NCBI RefSeq assembly: GCF_018687715.1
Contig: NC_056757.1
Coordinates: 4,377,501-4,441,500, forward strand
Origin: Carya illinoinensis
Lineage: Eukaryota > Streptophyta > Magnoliopsida > Fagales > Juglandaceae
DNA: 64,000 nt
Direction: 5' to 3'
This document shows, one piece after another, positions 49,655-60,883 of the stretch (positions within the stretch are counted from its first letter, which is position 1; the number at the start of each line of letters is the position of its first letter). The translations under genes were made by a program, and so were the position numbers. Under the pieces are notes generated by a model that was given only the letters and a program-made list of their open reading frames with translations, was not told the origin of the DNA and did no database searches.

Positions 49655-49916
49655 TGTCTATCTATCACGAGTTCTATAGTATTTAAAAGGCTTTTTGCCA
49701 CGAAAATGATGACTTTTGCCTACAGAATATGTTGTGGTTAATTCCATGTAGTCCCCACGAGTTAAAGGTCTCGTGGAGAGAAATACATTTTCCCACGAAG
49801 TATACACCACGAGGCTCCGACAAACAAAATTGGTGTGCACAGTTTTTTTTTTCCACGAAAATACGGCCTTTTGCCATGAAGGTGCTCCTTGGGAAAATCT
49901 TAGATTTCTTGTAGTG
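49655..49916. repeat. CACTA right terminus and CCACGA repeats
   Basis: CCACGA or TCGTGG recurs at least six times (for example TTGCCACGAAAAT, CCCCACGAGTT, TCTCGTGGAG, CCCACGAAG, CACCACGAGG, TCCACGAAAA). The terminus is ATTTCTTGTAGTG. The motif is shared with the left end. Confidence 0.8.
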
Positions 49917-50084
49917 AGATCGCCCAACATCTTCTATATATATGTAACTTCAATTAATAATGGCGAAGTCTATTATGTAACATGCATCTTCTATACATGT
50001 ACAACCCAACTTCTTTTCATTGGTGGTTTTTTAAGATGCCTAGCTCAAAGGTTCTCTTGAATATGGCCTTCTCTACACTAAGGA
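49917..50084. other. Short flank between CACTA and Copia remnant
   Basis: I see nothing that I can assign in this stretch. Confidence 0.5.
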
Positions 50085-50586
50085 AACTTGTCAATTGTTA
50101 GCATATTGGACTTGGATTGGAGATTGGACAAGTAACCCCAATGATAGAAGATCCACTTCTGAATTTGCTATATTTTTTGCCAAGAAACAATACGCTATTT
50201 ATACATCCTCCACAAAGGCTGAATATAGACCTTGGTCATTACGACAGCTAAAATCTATTGACTAGATGGCATGCTGTTAAAAAAGGTTCAAGTCCCTCAT
50301 TCCTCTGCTCCTATATTCTTGGGTGACAATGTTTCCGTCCTTGCTTTAGCTACAAATCTAGTATTTCATGCTCGTACAATGTACGTTGAGGTTGACTTCC
50401 ATCTTGGTAGAGAAAAAGTGTTTAACCGAGACATCTCACTCAATTTCAATATTTCTATGTATGATCAAGTAGCAAATATTTTCACCAAAGGTCTTTCATC
50501 AGCTCAATATTCATACAAGATCCAAGCTGATGGGAGGAGAATCGTTTATAGTAGCTAGATTCTCCTCCCATAAGCTTGAGGGAGGA
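50085..50586 (+). pseudogene. Copia RNase H remnant (element 1)
   Basis: Frame-broken text reads NDRRSTSEFAIFFAKKQYAI, SSTKAEYR, then LGDNVSVLALATNLVFHART and DQVANIFTKGLSSAQYSYKI. These correspond to the Copia RNase H region (usual RSTSGY, SSAEAEYR, CDN..A..LA.NPVFHARTKHIE, DQ.ADIFTK). It ends at the polypurine tract GAGGGAGGA (50578-50586). A perfect 14-bp stem (50530-50543 with 50558-50571) lies just upstream. Everything 5' of RNase H is missing. Confidence 0.75.
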
Positions 50587-50866
50587 TGTTAAGGCTATTG
50601 TCCAAGTCCAATTCTCTACCACTACCACACCCCTTCTATATGATAATTTAAATGTCACGGATAACGTGAAGGAGTAAATCAAGGATAAGAAATAAGAGAT
50701 GAGAAGATAATAACAAACAAATAGATGTTTGTATTTTGAATTCCTATGTTCATAGTTTCTATATATTGTATCTTATCACAAACTTTTGTATTGTGCTCCT
50801 ATAAATACATCAGTGAACTGATCATATGCTATTATCTACCATACTATTTCACTTAAATTCCTTTCA
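50587..50866 (+). mobile_element. 3' LTR of Copia element 1
   Basis: The LTR starts TGTTAAGGCTATTGTCCAAG directly after a polypurine tract. It contains CCTATAAATACATCAGTG (a TATA box at about 50801). The end is uncertain; TTCA near 50866 is one candidate. No 5' LTR is present in the window. Confidence 0.6.
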
Positions 50867-50874
50867 CTCCTTAG

Positions 50875-51026
50875 GATTGGAAACTTTGGTGAAAACCAAT
50901 GTTGACTGCATTTGCGAAGCCATAAAGAGCAATACTCAATTGGGTATTGGTATGAATATTACGAGGGTCTTGGCTCTTCCTTCTACTTGTGGGATGTCAA
51001 CTTCTCATCCCCTTCCTCATTGTGCA
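50875..51026 (+). pseudogene. Orphan exon of an nsLTP-like (8-cysteine motif) protein
   Basis: The block is preceded by CTCCTTAG and followed by GTAACG, so it can be read as one exon. It encodes LETLVKTNVDCICEAIKSNT then QLGIGMNITRVLALPSTCGM and SHPLPHCA. That is the second half of the plant lipid-transfer 8-cysteine motif: C-X-C, then two further cysteines, with the typical LGI..N.TR...LPS.CG pattern of GPI-anchored or xylogen-like LTPs. The first half with the CC pair is missing. Upstream lies the Copia LTR; downstream is no continuing exon that I can recognise. It is probably a gene fragment cut by retroelement insertion. Confidence 0.6.
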
Positions 51027-51334
51027 GTAACGATTGATTTTCATCTCTCCCTCCCTGTCTCTCTCTCTTATTATGATAGTTTTTTGCTTATTTGATGTTA
51101 ATGGTTTCAATGGGCTTCCATGCATACATGCAGTTCCCACACAAATTATGATAGCCTTCTTCAAATTTTGATTTTGAGGAACATTAATTAATTAGCTTAA
51201 CAAAATGATGATATGTTGCACCAAAAGGATTTTCTAATGGCTTATAATAAAGTGAAGAGGAAATGGATATTGATCAAGCTCATTAATAATTAGTACTTTG
51301 GGCATCATTATAATTCTCTAATTACCTAAAGATT
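51027..51334. other. Spacer between nsLTP exon and Copia remnant 2
   Basis: A CT-rich stretch follows the nsLTP donor-like site. The rest is AT-rich. No gene is seen. Confidence 0.45.
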
Positions 51335-53300
51335 TCTGAACTTGTACTCACCCAAATTGTGGGTTTTGAAACCTCATGCTATGTTTTCCTTGGCTATAGC
51401 ACTAACCACAAAGGTTACAAGTACTTAGATCCCTCCACTGGTTGTATATTTCTAGGAATGTAATCTTTGATGAATCTGTTTTCTCCTCTGGAGCCACTTC
51501 GTCTCTTACTCTTTCTTCTAACAACAATGCAAGTACTACTTTGCCTTCTATCATTCACCTCTTACAGCCAACATCTCCTACTTCAACACCATCTGCCACT
51601 CATTCTACATCTTCTCCAGCACCAACTACAACTTCTAATGCTACTCCAATGTATTCTCATGTGAATCCACATCCCATGCAGACTCAAGCTCAAAGTCACA
51701 ATTATCGACCCAAGCATTTTCATGATGGTACTGTGGCCCGTCAACCAGCGGCCCTTATCACAATTGGGGCCCTTATCACAATTGGCTCATCTTCAACCTA
51801 AGTTCTCACTGAGCCCACGTTATTTACCATAGCAGCAAGCATCTAGAGTGGCGTAATGCCATGAAAGAATAATTCAACACTCTAATGCAAAATGGCACAT
51901 AGATCCTAGTTCCTCCAAGGCCAAATATGAACATAGTGGGTCGTAAATGGGTTTTTGAAACTAAGAAAAGGGCCTAGGGGTCTCTTGAGAGGTACAAGGA
52001 TTGACTTGTAGTCAAAAGCTATCACCAACAAGAAGGCCTTGATTTTATGATGACACTTATAGCTCCAAGATTAAACTAATCACTATTTGACTCATTTTGT
52101 CTCTTGTCATATCTTCCAACTGCGTAATTCACCAATTGGACGTCAAAAATATATTTTTACATCGTGCTATTAAAGAAGACATCTTCATGGTTCAACCTCC
52201 GGAATTTAAATACCCATCCTTTTCCGGATCATGTCTATCATCTCAAGAAATCCCTATATTGGTTGAAGCAAGATCCACGAGCATGGTATTCTCGGTTAAG
52301 CTCAAAACTTCTCAAGTTGGGTTTTATGGGCTTTAAATTTGATACATATATTTATTTACAGTTGCGGGCCCAGTCCAGTATACATTCTTATCTATGTTGA
52401 TATTGTCATTACTGGCCCAGATCGTGCACTTTTACCCAGCTCATCACCACTCTTCAGGCTACATTTGCCCTCAAAGACCTTGGGCCCTTATATTATTTTG
52501 TCTATGTGGAAGTTCACTTCACAGATGCAATACTTTTTCTTTCCCAACAACGGTACCTGCTTGACCTCCTCAAGAAGCCAAACATCCATCTTGCCAAATT
52601 GATCTCTTCGACTATGGTGTCAACATATGATCTTTCAGTCCCATGGTTATCCTTTCTCTGACCTTACACTCAATAGAAGTATTGTTGGTTCCCTACAATA
52701 CTTGCTTCATTTAGTTGGATATCGCATTTGCCATGAGCAAGGTATGCCAATTCCTGCATCGCTCAACAACTGAACACTGGAGTGCCATGAAATAGACACT
52801 TCATTACCTTCGAATCATTACCCATCACGGTCTTCTCCTTCAGAAGTCTACTTCTCATCAATTTCAGGCCTTTTCAGACTCCGACTAGGCTAGATGCTCT
52901 GACGATCAACTCTACTACTGGCTACTGCATATTTTACGGTACCAACCTCATTTCATGGAGCTCACTAAAATTAGAAAACGGTCTCATAGTCTAGCACTAA
53001 AGTTGAGTATAGAGCTATCGCCAACACCACTATGGAACTCATTTGGATTCAATCCCTTCTCTACGAACTTGTTCTCAAGTTATCTTAATCACCCAAAATT
53101 TTTTGTGTGATAACATTGGTGCTACTTACCTCACGACTAGCTCCCTATTTCATTCACGAACAAAACATATCTCTATTGATTACCATTTTGCTCGTGATCA
53201 GGTCTCCTCTAGGTATCTCTTTGTTAGCTTTTTTTTCTTCTAAGGACCAACTGGTGGATGCACTGACTAAACCACTACCACTAGCTTGGTTCCACTATTA
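51335..53300 (+). pseudogene. Copia pol remnant (element 2)
   Basis: Fragments in several frames follow the Copia order. The end of integrase reads CVFLGYS-like text and HKGYKYLDPSTGCIYISRNV (about 51408-51460), with a Ser/Thr/Pro-rich linker. Reverse transcriptase pieces follow: WRNAMKE, GRKWVFETK, LKKSLYWLKQDPRAWYSRLS (about 52230-52290). RNase H text ([12 protein letters not shown]) and QLVDALTKPLPLAWFH end near 53300. There are many stops and frame changes. The LTR begins at 53347. Confidence 0.85.
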
Positions 53301-53346
53301 GACATAACCTCAGCATTCGCGAACTACTATTAAGTTTGTTGGGGCG

Positions 53347-53427
53347 TGTTGAGACAGAGACTAATTCTCCTGGAACTCATTCAAATTCTCCTACGATCAA
53401 ATAAATCATAAAATGTTATGAGATTTA
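53347..53427 (+). mobile_element. Start of the 3' LTR of Copia element 2, interrupted
   Basis: TGTTGAGACAGAGACTAATT follows a G-rich polypurine tract (TTGTTGGGGCG). After about 80 bp a Tourist-like MITE begins. The rest of the LTR may continue after 53928 but I cannot confirm it. Confidence 0.6.
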
Positions 53428-53927
53428 GTGCATGTCCGGAATTACGGTAGAAAATATAGTTTAAAACTTTAGGACTTATAGTTTTATAACTTAAATAATA
53501 AGTCTACTATTAAAAAGTTATTCAATATTTAATAACTATATGTTTAAAATACTTTCAAACATGTTACATTTGTTTAGAAACAAATTAAAAAAGTGATTTC
53601 TGATGTAGAAACTACGATTTTTTGAATTTTTAAATATTATGATTATATCCTTGAAAATTTAAAAATTGTAATTATTTGAAAATTGTATGATTATTTTTAT
53701 CCATTAACAGTCTTTTTTAAATTTGAATTACGTTCTCCATTATCTGTAAAAGCACGTTTGAGAAAAAATATCAAAATGATGTTTTTCCTCAAACGTACTT
53801 TTTACCTTATTTGAGATTAAAAATACTTTAATATATAACACCCAAATAATCTAATTTTTTTTATTAAAAAATTTTTAATACTATTTAAATACTTTTTAAA
53901 ACTCCTGACATAATCCCAAACAAGTCC
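53428..53927. mobile_element. Tourist-like MITE, copy 1
   Basis: The left end GTGCATGTCCGGAATTACGG and the right end CATAATCCCAAACAAGTCC are inverted versions of each other with mismatches. The flanking trinucleotides are TTA and ATA. The interior (ATAGTTTTATAACTTAAATAA) matches copy 2 at 54726. No coding sequence is seen. Confidence 0.7.
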
Positions 53928-54313
53928 ATAGATTAATCACATATATAAGCTGAAGACACAGAAGTGCTCTAACCGACAAAAGTTGCTACACGCAGGGCTC
54001 TTCCCAAACTAACTCCAACAACACATCTTCTACAATAAGGCTACCACAGATTTAAGTCAAATAATTTTATCTTCATTTTCAAATGTAACAAATAATTGAT
54101 AAACTTAGATAGCTTTAGTTTTGAATTTCATTATGTAAATTCTTGTGAGAGATTTCTTTTATAAATATAATCTAAAGGCTCCCACAACGATTATGGGAAG
54201 TATATTTTAAAAATCCTATAGGCACCACGCATTACTAATCCAATGCAATTGCCACCAGGTGTAAAGATCAGTATTACAACTCTAATACCCAGTTCAAGCA
54301 AAACTATTGAAGG
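53928..54313. other. Unassigned sequence after MITE copy 1
   Basis: It may include the rest of the interrupted Copia LTR. No gene is supported. Confidence 0.4.
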
Positions 54314-54480
54314 TAGGGGTGCTACCCGCATAGTGTGGGATGGGGTGGACCTATCCCCTCACCCTACTCCGCACCATGCAGGGGAGGGTTTCAAACCCCA
54401 TTGGGGCGGGGTCCCCAGCCCCAATATAAAGGGTGGGGTTGAAACTGCACCCCGCTCAACCCAATGACCCATTGGGTCTA
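54314..54480 (+). mobile_element. One terminus of a further hAT-like element
   Basis: TAGGGGTGCTACCCGCATAG has the hAT terminal form TAGGGGTG. It is followed by a subterminal region dense in GGGGTGGGG, CCCCGC and similar motifs (54340-54465). The opposite terminus is not found nearby, so this is a truncated or interrupted element. Confidence 0.55.
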
Positions 54481-54560
54481 TAAATTATTTTTGGGTCTAA
54501 ACTTTTTTTAAGACTCAAATTATAATATAATTTAAATTATAAATTAAAATTTATATATTA

Positions 54561-54650
54561 AAAAAGAATATAAACTCATTAGAGTTTATTTTGGATTATC
54601 TTAACTTCTCAGGCTAACCTTTATATAGGAGGCCAAAGTAATACAACAAT
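54561..54650. repeat. Left arm of a 90-bp inverted repeat
   Basis: AAAGAATATAAACTCATTAG and the text up to GCCAAAGTAATACAAC match, in inverted orientation and at about 80% by eye, the stretch at 61263-61350. The two arms now bracket a MITE and hAT 2. Removing hAT 2 would bring them to about 430 bp apart. Confidence 0.7.
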
Positions 54651-54725
54651 CATATTTAAGCAATGTGGGATTTATTATACTTAAATAATTATGTGGAACT
54701 TAAAAGTAAGTCTCACGTTGCTTAA

Positions 54726-55074
54726 GTGCATGTTTGGGATTGTGGTATGAAATATAGCTTATAACTTTAAGATTTATAACTTATAACTTAAATAACAAGC
54801 TCTACTATTAAAAAGTCATTTACTGTTTGGTAACCATGTCTTTAAAGCACTTTTAAAGTTAGTTATATTAATTTTTTTTAAATATACAGTTATCTGCATG
54901 AACTTTTCGATAAAAGCTTCAATTTGGTACTTTTTAAAAAAATAGATTTTCAGCTTTTTCAAATAATTAAAACACTTTTTATAAATTTACCAAACATATC
55001 ATTTTTGTTTTAAAATAACTTTTAAACAATTAAAAATACTTTTTAAGTTTTTAAACTCAATCCCAAACAGGCTC
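54726..55074. mobile_element. Tourist-like MITE, copy 2
   Basis: The left end GTGCATGTTTGGGATTG and the reverse complement of the right end, GAGCCTGTTTGGGATTG, agree at 15 of 17 positions. Both flanks are TAA (54723-54725 and 55075-55077), the target duplication expected for PIF/Harbinger-type MITEs. The right end is overlapped by the 8-bp duplication of hAT 2. Confidence 0.82.
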
Positions 55075-55090
55075 TAAGTAGGGGTGTTCA

Positions 55091-55270
55091 ACTGGATCCG
55101 GATTCGGGTATCCGGCCATAACTGGATCCGGATCCGACTTTTAAAAACCGGGTGGTTATCCGCCCGGATTCCAATCCGGGCGGATAACCGGGTCTAATCC
55201 GGATATCCGGATTATAACCGGATATCCGGTTTTTTTGTAGTTTTTGCCTTAAAACCCGGATATCCGGGTT
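55091..55270. repeat. hAT 2 right-hand (reverse-strand 3') subterminal palindromes
   Basis: A hairpin with a perfect 16-bp stem (GGTTATCCGCCCGGAT, 55154-55169, with 55174-55189) is followed by three perfect palindromes centred on GGATATCC: 55196-55213 (18 bp), 55216-55231 (16 bp) and 55253-55270 (18 bp). CCGG and ATCC motifs recur at the other end (61090-61230). Confidence 0.88.
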
Positions 55271-55309
55271 ATAACCGGGTCTAATCCCTTTTTTTTTTTT
55301 TTTTTTTAG

Positions 55310-57424
55310 ACTTTAAAACCCCCAAAAAAATATATCTGATATATATAAATAAAAATGCAAAAATAGATAAAATTTTTGTTTACATCTCAATGCAAAACAT
55401 AAATAAATAATAATACAATACAACTAATTAAAAACTAATACAATCCATTACAAAGAACAAAATAAATAATAATACATTACAACTAATTAAACTAATACAA
55501 TCCATTACAAAGAACAAAATAAATAATAATACATTACAATGCTGCTACTATTTCAAAAAAAAAAAATACAATGCTCTTCACATCTTGAAAGTTAAATATG
55601 GAATTGAGGAAGCTGCACAAGGGAGGATAACAGTCAAGCATCAACTGCACAAGCATAATCTATATCAAGTCTCTAAATTAATAGCAAGTCTCTAAATCAA
55701 GGAGGTAGCATGAGAAAGTACCAGATACAAATAACATAATCTAGAGAGGAAGCCTTAACAAGTAATTAATAAAATGGTCAAAAATCTAATCAGATGAGGC
55801 ATAGACTGCACATGAAAATAATAAAAAGAACAGTTATTTACCCCTCCTTCAGCGTCAGGATAGATGTATGCACAGCATCATCAAGCTCCATATCATCAGT
55901 ATACCTAAATAGAAAAAGGAAACATGGTCAACCTCATAAGCAAGTAATAGTTAAAAGAATGCTCATGCTGAACTGAATTGGGGGACGGGGTGATATATAA
56001 TAAAGTTGAGGGAAAATATCCAACATTAGATATCAAGAAAATGTAGAATACGGATCCAAGTCAATAGAAATGGAACTTCATAAATGTTTCAAGTATTGCT
56101 AACGAATTTATCAAAAAAAAAAAAAAAAAAAAGAAAGAAAAGTATTGCTAACGACATTAATTCTTTTCGTTGTAAAGGATCCAACTCATAACAAGAATAA
56201 ATCTGTGGATTATAAACTCATATATTTGGATAAAAGCCTTCACAAGATCATCCCTAAGTTTGGATTTCAGCCAACCTTTCACAAAATTTTCCTTTGCCAT
56301 GTGGAGCTTATTTCACCTATTCTAGCAATAATGAATATGAAAAGAAAACATGGTGAAGCAGTGCGATCAGCACATCCAAAGAGTGTTTAGGAAATAAAAT
56401 GTGCAATGAGTGTCAGATAAAAACACCAATTCACCACTGCGAGTATCCATACTCACACTAGATGGACCAACAGCAAAATAGTACATGTCATGATATCTTT
56501 ATATTCTGGAATGCTATGTTTCTAGATGATGTACTTTATCAAATTTCTCGATTTCAGAATGTATCGAGGCCCTGGGTAGGCACTGCCATTATTTGCTCCT
56601 TTATCCAGCAATGTAAAAAAAAAAAAAAAAACTTAAAACAGTTGAAAAAACAAAGCAGCAACCAAATTCTAATCAAATACCTCTTCTCTAGGAATGTTTT
56701 TGCATTTGAGACATTCTTTCCCATTGCTGAGGGCCTGAGGCTTTCCATGAGAAATATGGTTCCTGGAAATCAATGCCTATATATTAGGCTGCAGCCACAT
56801 TCATCAAACACCATTAACGAAGGAAGAGAAAAAAAAAAAAACAAATTGACACAGAAACATAGATTTGGTTTTCACAGCAAACCAAGAAAACAAATTGAAC
56901 CGTGTAAAACCAATGCCAAATAGAAAAAGGTAAGGAAATTGTTCCTACATAATTCCTAGGTGGAAAAGTTTTTAGAAGTGTATGCATCACTTTATCTGGA
57001 ATTGAGGAAGTTGCACAAGGGACAATGAGTCATTGACCAGCACAAGGGACAATGAGTCATTAATCAGGTCCAAATTCAATATGTTTGGCAATGGAATATT
57101 TTGATATGTTTGGCAATGGAACACCAAAATATTTTGCTTCCTGTGGTCAGCGGATGATAAATAATTAGACAAAGGTAGTAAATAACCATGGTGATAAAAA
57201 ATAAACAGAGCAATGGGTTAGTCAAAAGCTTCATACCATATGATTGAATATGCAGTGTATGCAAAGTCAGAAGCTCCAAAGCTCACACCATCAATAACAA
57301 AAAATTAAGTTGCTGAAGTTGAAGGAAGAGGGTTACCTTAAGAAGAAAAAAATGTAGAGGTTAAGTTAAATGAATAAACTAGCAATAAAAAATCAAAATT
57401 AACAAACAAAAGCATTTACCTTCG
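55310..57424. other. 3' non-coding part of hAT 2
   Basis: AT-rich sequence with a T tract (55289-55307) at its border and a 57-bp tandem duplication at 55434-55539. Short near-duplicates of GGACAATGAGTCATT and ATGTTTGGCAATGGAA occur near 57020-57120. Open frames at 56462-56923 have no recognisable domain. Confidence 0.5.
55434..55539. repeat. 57-bp tandem duplication inside hAT 2
   Basis: The unit from ACTAATACAATCCATTACAA to ACATTACAACTAATTAA (55434-55490) is followed by a second copy, 49 bp of which are retained (55491-55539). Confidence 0.85.
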
Positions 57425-59485
57425 ATGGCAACGTCTTCTACATGCTCCTCCACTTCCTAAGAACTAAGTGGTTCACAACTCAACCAATTTTGCGTGCAAA
57501 TTAGTGCTTGGACAGTTTCCGGCGCTAATGAGCTTCAGTATGGGTCTATTACACATCCACCGGTGCTAAATGCAGACTCGGATGCAACGGTCGAAATAGG
57601 GATGACCAATATATCACGTGCGATTTCCGCAAGGATAGGATATCTAAATGAATTCCTCTTCCACCAATCCAAAATATCAAATTCGGATACTTTTGGTTCA
57701 ATCACATCCGACAAATACCTTTCTAAGTCCGAGTTAAACACCGAATTGTTTTGCCCCTCAAGATATTGATCTAGAGATGTATCAAAATCTTCATATTCCA
57801 AGTCGTCACCAATAATACTTGAGGAACTTGAAACTTGTGCTATATTTGATCTTCCACTATCTCGCCCATAAAACTTGTGATATTGCTCAATCAAACGATT
57901 TATGAGCAATCTTACATTGGCCTCAATTCTATCTCCACATTCATCCCCTTTGCACTTTTTTAACCAATATGATAAGGCTGTGATCTTATATCGAGGGTCA
58001 AGGACAAAAGCTACATAAACAATCATGTTCATCTTATTCATGTTCCCCCAATATTTATCAAATTTAAGTTTCATATTAGACGCCATCTTCCTCAACAAAT
58101 CATCCCCACTTTAACCAATTTTGTTCAAATTGTGTTCAATTGTAGAAATTTGTTGAAATAACATATTAGATGTCACATAAAATGAGCCGGAGATTTTCAA
58201 AGTAGCATCATAAAAAACTTTAAGAAACTTAATAAAAACACGAGCCCTTTGCCAATCTTCAAATAAAGGCGCCGCAAGCTGTGACTCCCTCACTCTCATT
58301 AACACAAAAGCTTTTTCATATTTTTCAGCAATACTAAGCATTAGGTATGTGGAGTTCCATCTAGTGGGAACATCTAGACACACCATTTTTCCACTCACAA
58401 TATTCAGCTCCTTTGCACATGTTCTAAACATATCAAGCCTTACCGGTGAGGACCTCACAAATCTTACTGCTTCTCTAATATTATTTATAGCATCATATAT
58501 AATTTTTAAACCATCACAAACAATGAGGTTTAAAATATGTGCAGCACATCGCACATGTATAAACTCGCCTTCCAAAATTGTAAACTCCTTATCTCTTATG
58601 CTCCTCCTCACATGATCAATAGCGACATCATTAGAGGTGGCATTATCCACAGTGATCGTACAAAGGTGGTTAATCTCCCAATCCATCAAGCAAGACTCTA
58701 ACATCCAAGCAATGGTCTCACCTCTATGATTATGAATCTTGAAAAATATTATGATTTTCTTGTGTAGTACCTAATTTTGATCAACATAATGACACGTGAC
58801 ACAAATATAATTCTTGTTTTGCACCAATGTCTATATATCGGTGGTCAAACAAACTCTTTGATTGCTCAACAAAGCCTTCAACTTTTTCTTCTCCTCCTTA
58901 TATAAACCAATACACTCTTTTTTGAAGGTGGTTCGGGATGGCAAGTTGTGTCTAGGCTCTAAATAACTCAAGAGTTTAACAAATGCCGGATGCTCTATAA
59001 CCTTGAATGGCAATTCACACTGGATAAACAAATTAGAAATCATCGCCTTTAATTTTTCACGATCATATTGTCCTAACATTTGAGGACTAGATCCTCTACC
59101 ATCAATTCTAACTCCAGTGTGTGATGGTGATTTATCATTCTCAATATTTTTATCCTGTCTAATGGGAGACTCAAGACAAGAATATCCTAGATGGTGCGAC
59201 ATTGATGAAGTACCATTTTTATAATGGCATCCATAAATCTTGAAACAATAATTGCATTGAGCTTTCGGTGCAATAGGATCAACAGGTTCAATCTTTGTAA
59301 AATGATCCCATACATGAGATTGGTTGGTAGCCTTCTTGGCTTTTTTTGGCTTTGGGGGAAGAGATGGTGCCGGCCTGGGGGGTATTCATGGAGGAAGGCA
59401 CTAAAGGACTAGTGTCTTCCTCCATGTCTAATGAAATATGAGCTGAACTAGAACCACCAACACTATCACTAAAACTACCTTCCAT
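57425..59485 (-). pseudogene. hAT transposase with BED zinc finger, multiple nonsense codons
   Basis: The probable start is ATG 59485 (MEGSFSDSVGGSS). A run of six C (59382-59377) marks a one-base frameshift; after it a single frame runs to the end. In order come a basic stretch (PKPKKAKKATNQ), a BED finger (VWDHFTKIEP, CNYC, then H and C near 59190), YLEPRHNLPSRTTFK, a core with TVDNATSNDVAIDH, CAAHILNLIV and LDVPTRWNSTY (about 58380), DPRYKITALSYW (about 57990) and the dimerisation block LDWWKRNSFRYPILAEIARD with VASESAFSTGG. Stops occur at 58833-58831, 58773-58771, 58113-58111, 57537-57535 and 57459-57457. The first two replace expected Trp, the fourth expected Arg. The closest layout is the RICESLEEPER/DAYSLEEPER type. 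It is non-functional as read. Confidence 0.9.
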
Positions 59486-60883
59486 CTGTTTTAAGCATAA
59501 GAAAAAATATATATATAATAAATATTTGTCAATTTAGTGCTTTAATAAATATTATGCAAATTTTGATTCAGCAAATATATAAGAATACAGGAGATATGCA
59601 CAAAAGAAAATTGATTCGTCTTTGTAATAGGGAAAAGGCAGGTTAGTGTTTCATATAGTTGTTAGGTGTAGCTTTAGAGAACTCTAGTAAAAAAATCCTG
59701 GTGAACAATCTTTTTCTAGTCCTGTCATGCCAACATAATTACTATATGAAAAGTACCACCATTGCACAAACGGATGGAAACTTGCATTGACCAATGAGAT
59801 CTCCACATCTTTTTCTTTAGCTAACAATAAAAGAAAAATGTGTAATTAATTGATTATAAGAGTTTCTGTATACATATATATATAATAGTTAATAAAAAAA
59901 CAATATACATAATTAATTGATTTTTTTTTTTAAACAACTTCAGTAATAACACTATCTCTAATAAATAGAGTTCAAAATCTAACAGGTTCATTGTTGCAAC
60001 AATCCTGCCTGAAACTGACAACTCCTCCAACAGGTTCATTTTTTTTTTTTTAAACAACTTTAGTAGCAAAGGCATGCTACTAAATCCAATTTTTATATGT
60101 CATCACCTATTTTTATATGTCAATATATATATGTATGTTCTTTTTCTTTGTATATTGTAAAAGCAGAATCAGGATTTAATTTCATGTGATATTTTAATTA
60201 CATGCAGTGCAAGTGTTTGTGAATCTGTTAGTGTTTGAGAGTCTTGGCTACAGGCCATTTGTCTCATGTTTTGAAAAGAATAACAAGGGTGGTGGAATAA
60301 TTTTTTAAACTGTCTTATGACATGACATGGAGGTCTATATGATATCTTTGTGAAGAGTCTACCTGATATTAAAAAGCGGCAGTGCCCCTTGATTGAAGTT
60401 TTTATCCATCTTAAATGAAACCATTACAATCATCTAAGATGTTCATCAGTGGAAATGTCATCTCATCAGATGTGGCATATACGTCAGGAAATTTTGAATA
60501 CTTATATGTTTTACAACCACAACTTAAACACTAAAAAGTAAAAATGCCAAAACCCATGTTTTACAACTTCCTATCCAGAAATATTAATTATTAATCATAA
60601 CCACCAAACCCAAATGCCAGTCGCTAGCAAAAACAGAAACAAATAAATAAAGAATTCAATGTCAGTTCCAGCAAAAAATACGAACAAAAAAGAGCTTTGC
60701 CAAAACAAATCAAATATAAACCCAAATAGATGCGAAAGTCAAACACAAACCCAGAAAAAAAATCTAACTAAATCGAGTGAGAGGCAGAGACAGAGAGACC
60801 AAACCGAGAAAAAAATCTAAACAAACCCAGAAAAAAAAATCTAACCAAACCGGCAGAGAAACAGAGAGAGAGAGAGAGATTAC
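59486..60883. other. Long first intron of hAT 2
   Basis: AT-rich sequence lies between the leader exon donor (reverse strand, 60883) and the transposase start. A GA microsatellite lies at about 60862-60879. No coding sequence is seen. Confidence 0.5.

Larger units (their letters stand above)
26939..49916 (+). mobile_element. CACTA (En/Spm) transposon of about 23 kb, decayed
   Basis: The left end reads CACTAAAAGAAATCTAGATT. The right end read inward reads CACTACAAGAAATCTAAGAT, so the ends match apart from one substitution and one inserted base over about 20 bp. Both subterminal regions carry the pentamer CCACG/CGTGG several times. Inside, in the same orientation, are a leader exon (to 27589), a TNP2-type transposase with the family's domain order, and a Transposase_24-type gene, which is the usual two-gene content of plant CACTA elements. 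The flanking trinucleotides (TAA left, AGA right) do not match, so the expected 3-bp duplication is lost or one flank has changed. Internal introns contain later retroposon insertions and a minisatellite that enlarge the element. Both genes carry nonsense codons. Confidence 0.9.

Noticed and set aside
26936..49919. A matching 3-bp target duplication for the CACTA element
   Set aside because: The flanks read TAA and AGA, which do not agree. I keep the element on its termini and gene content and do not claim a duplication.
56462..56923. Frame of 153 codons inside hAT 2
   Set aside because: It crosses poly(A) tracts, runs against the element's transcription and has no recognisable domain.
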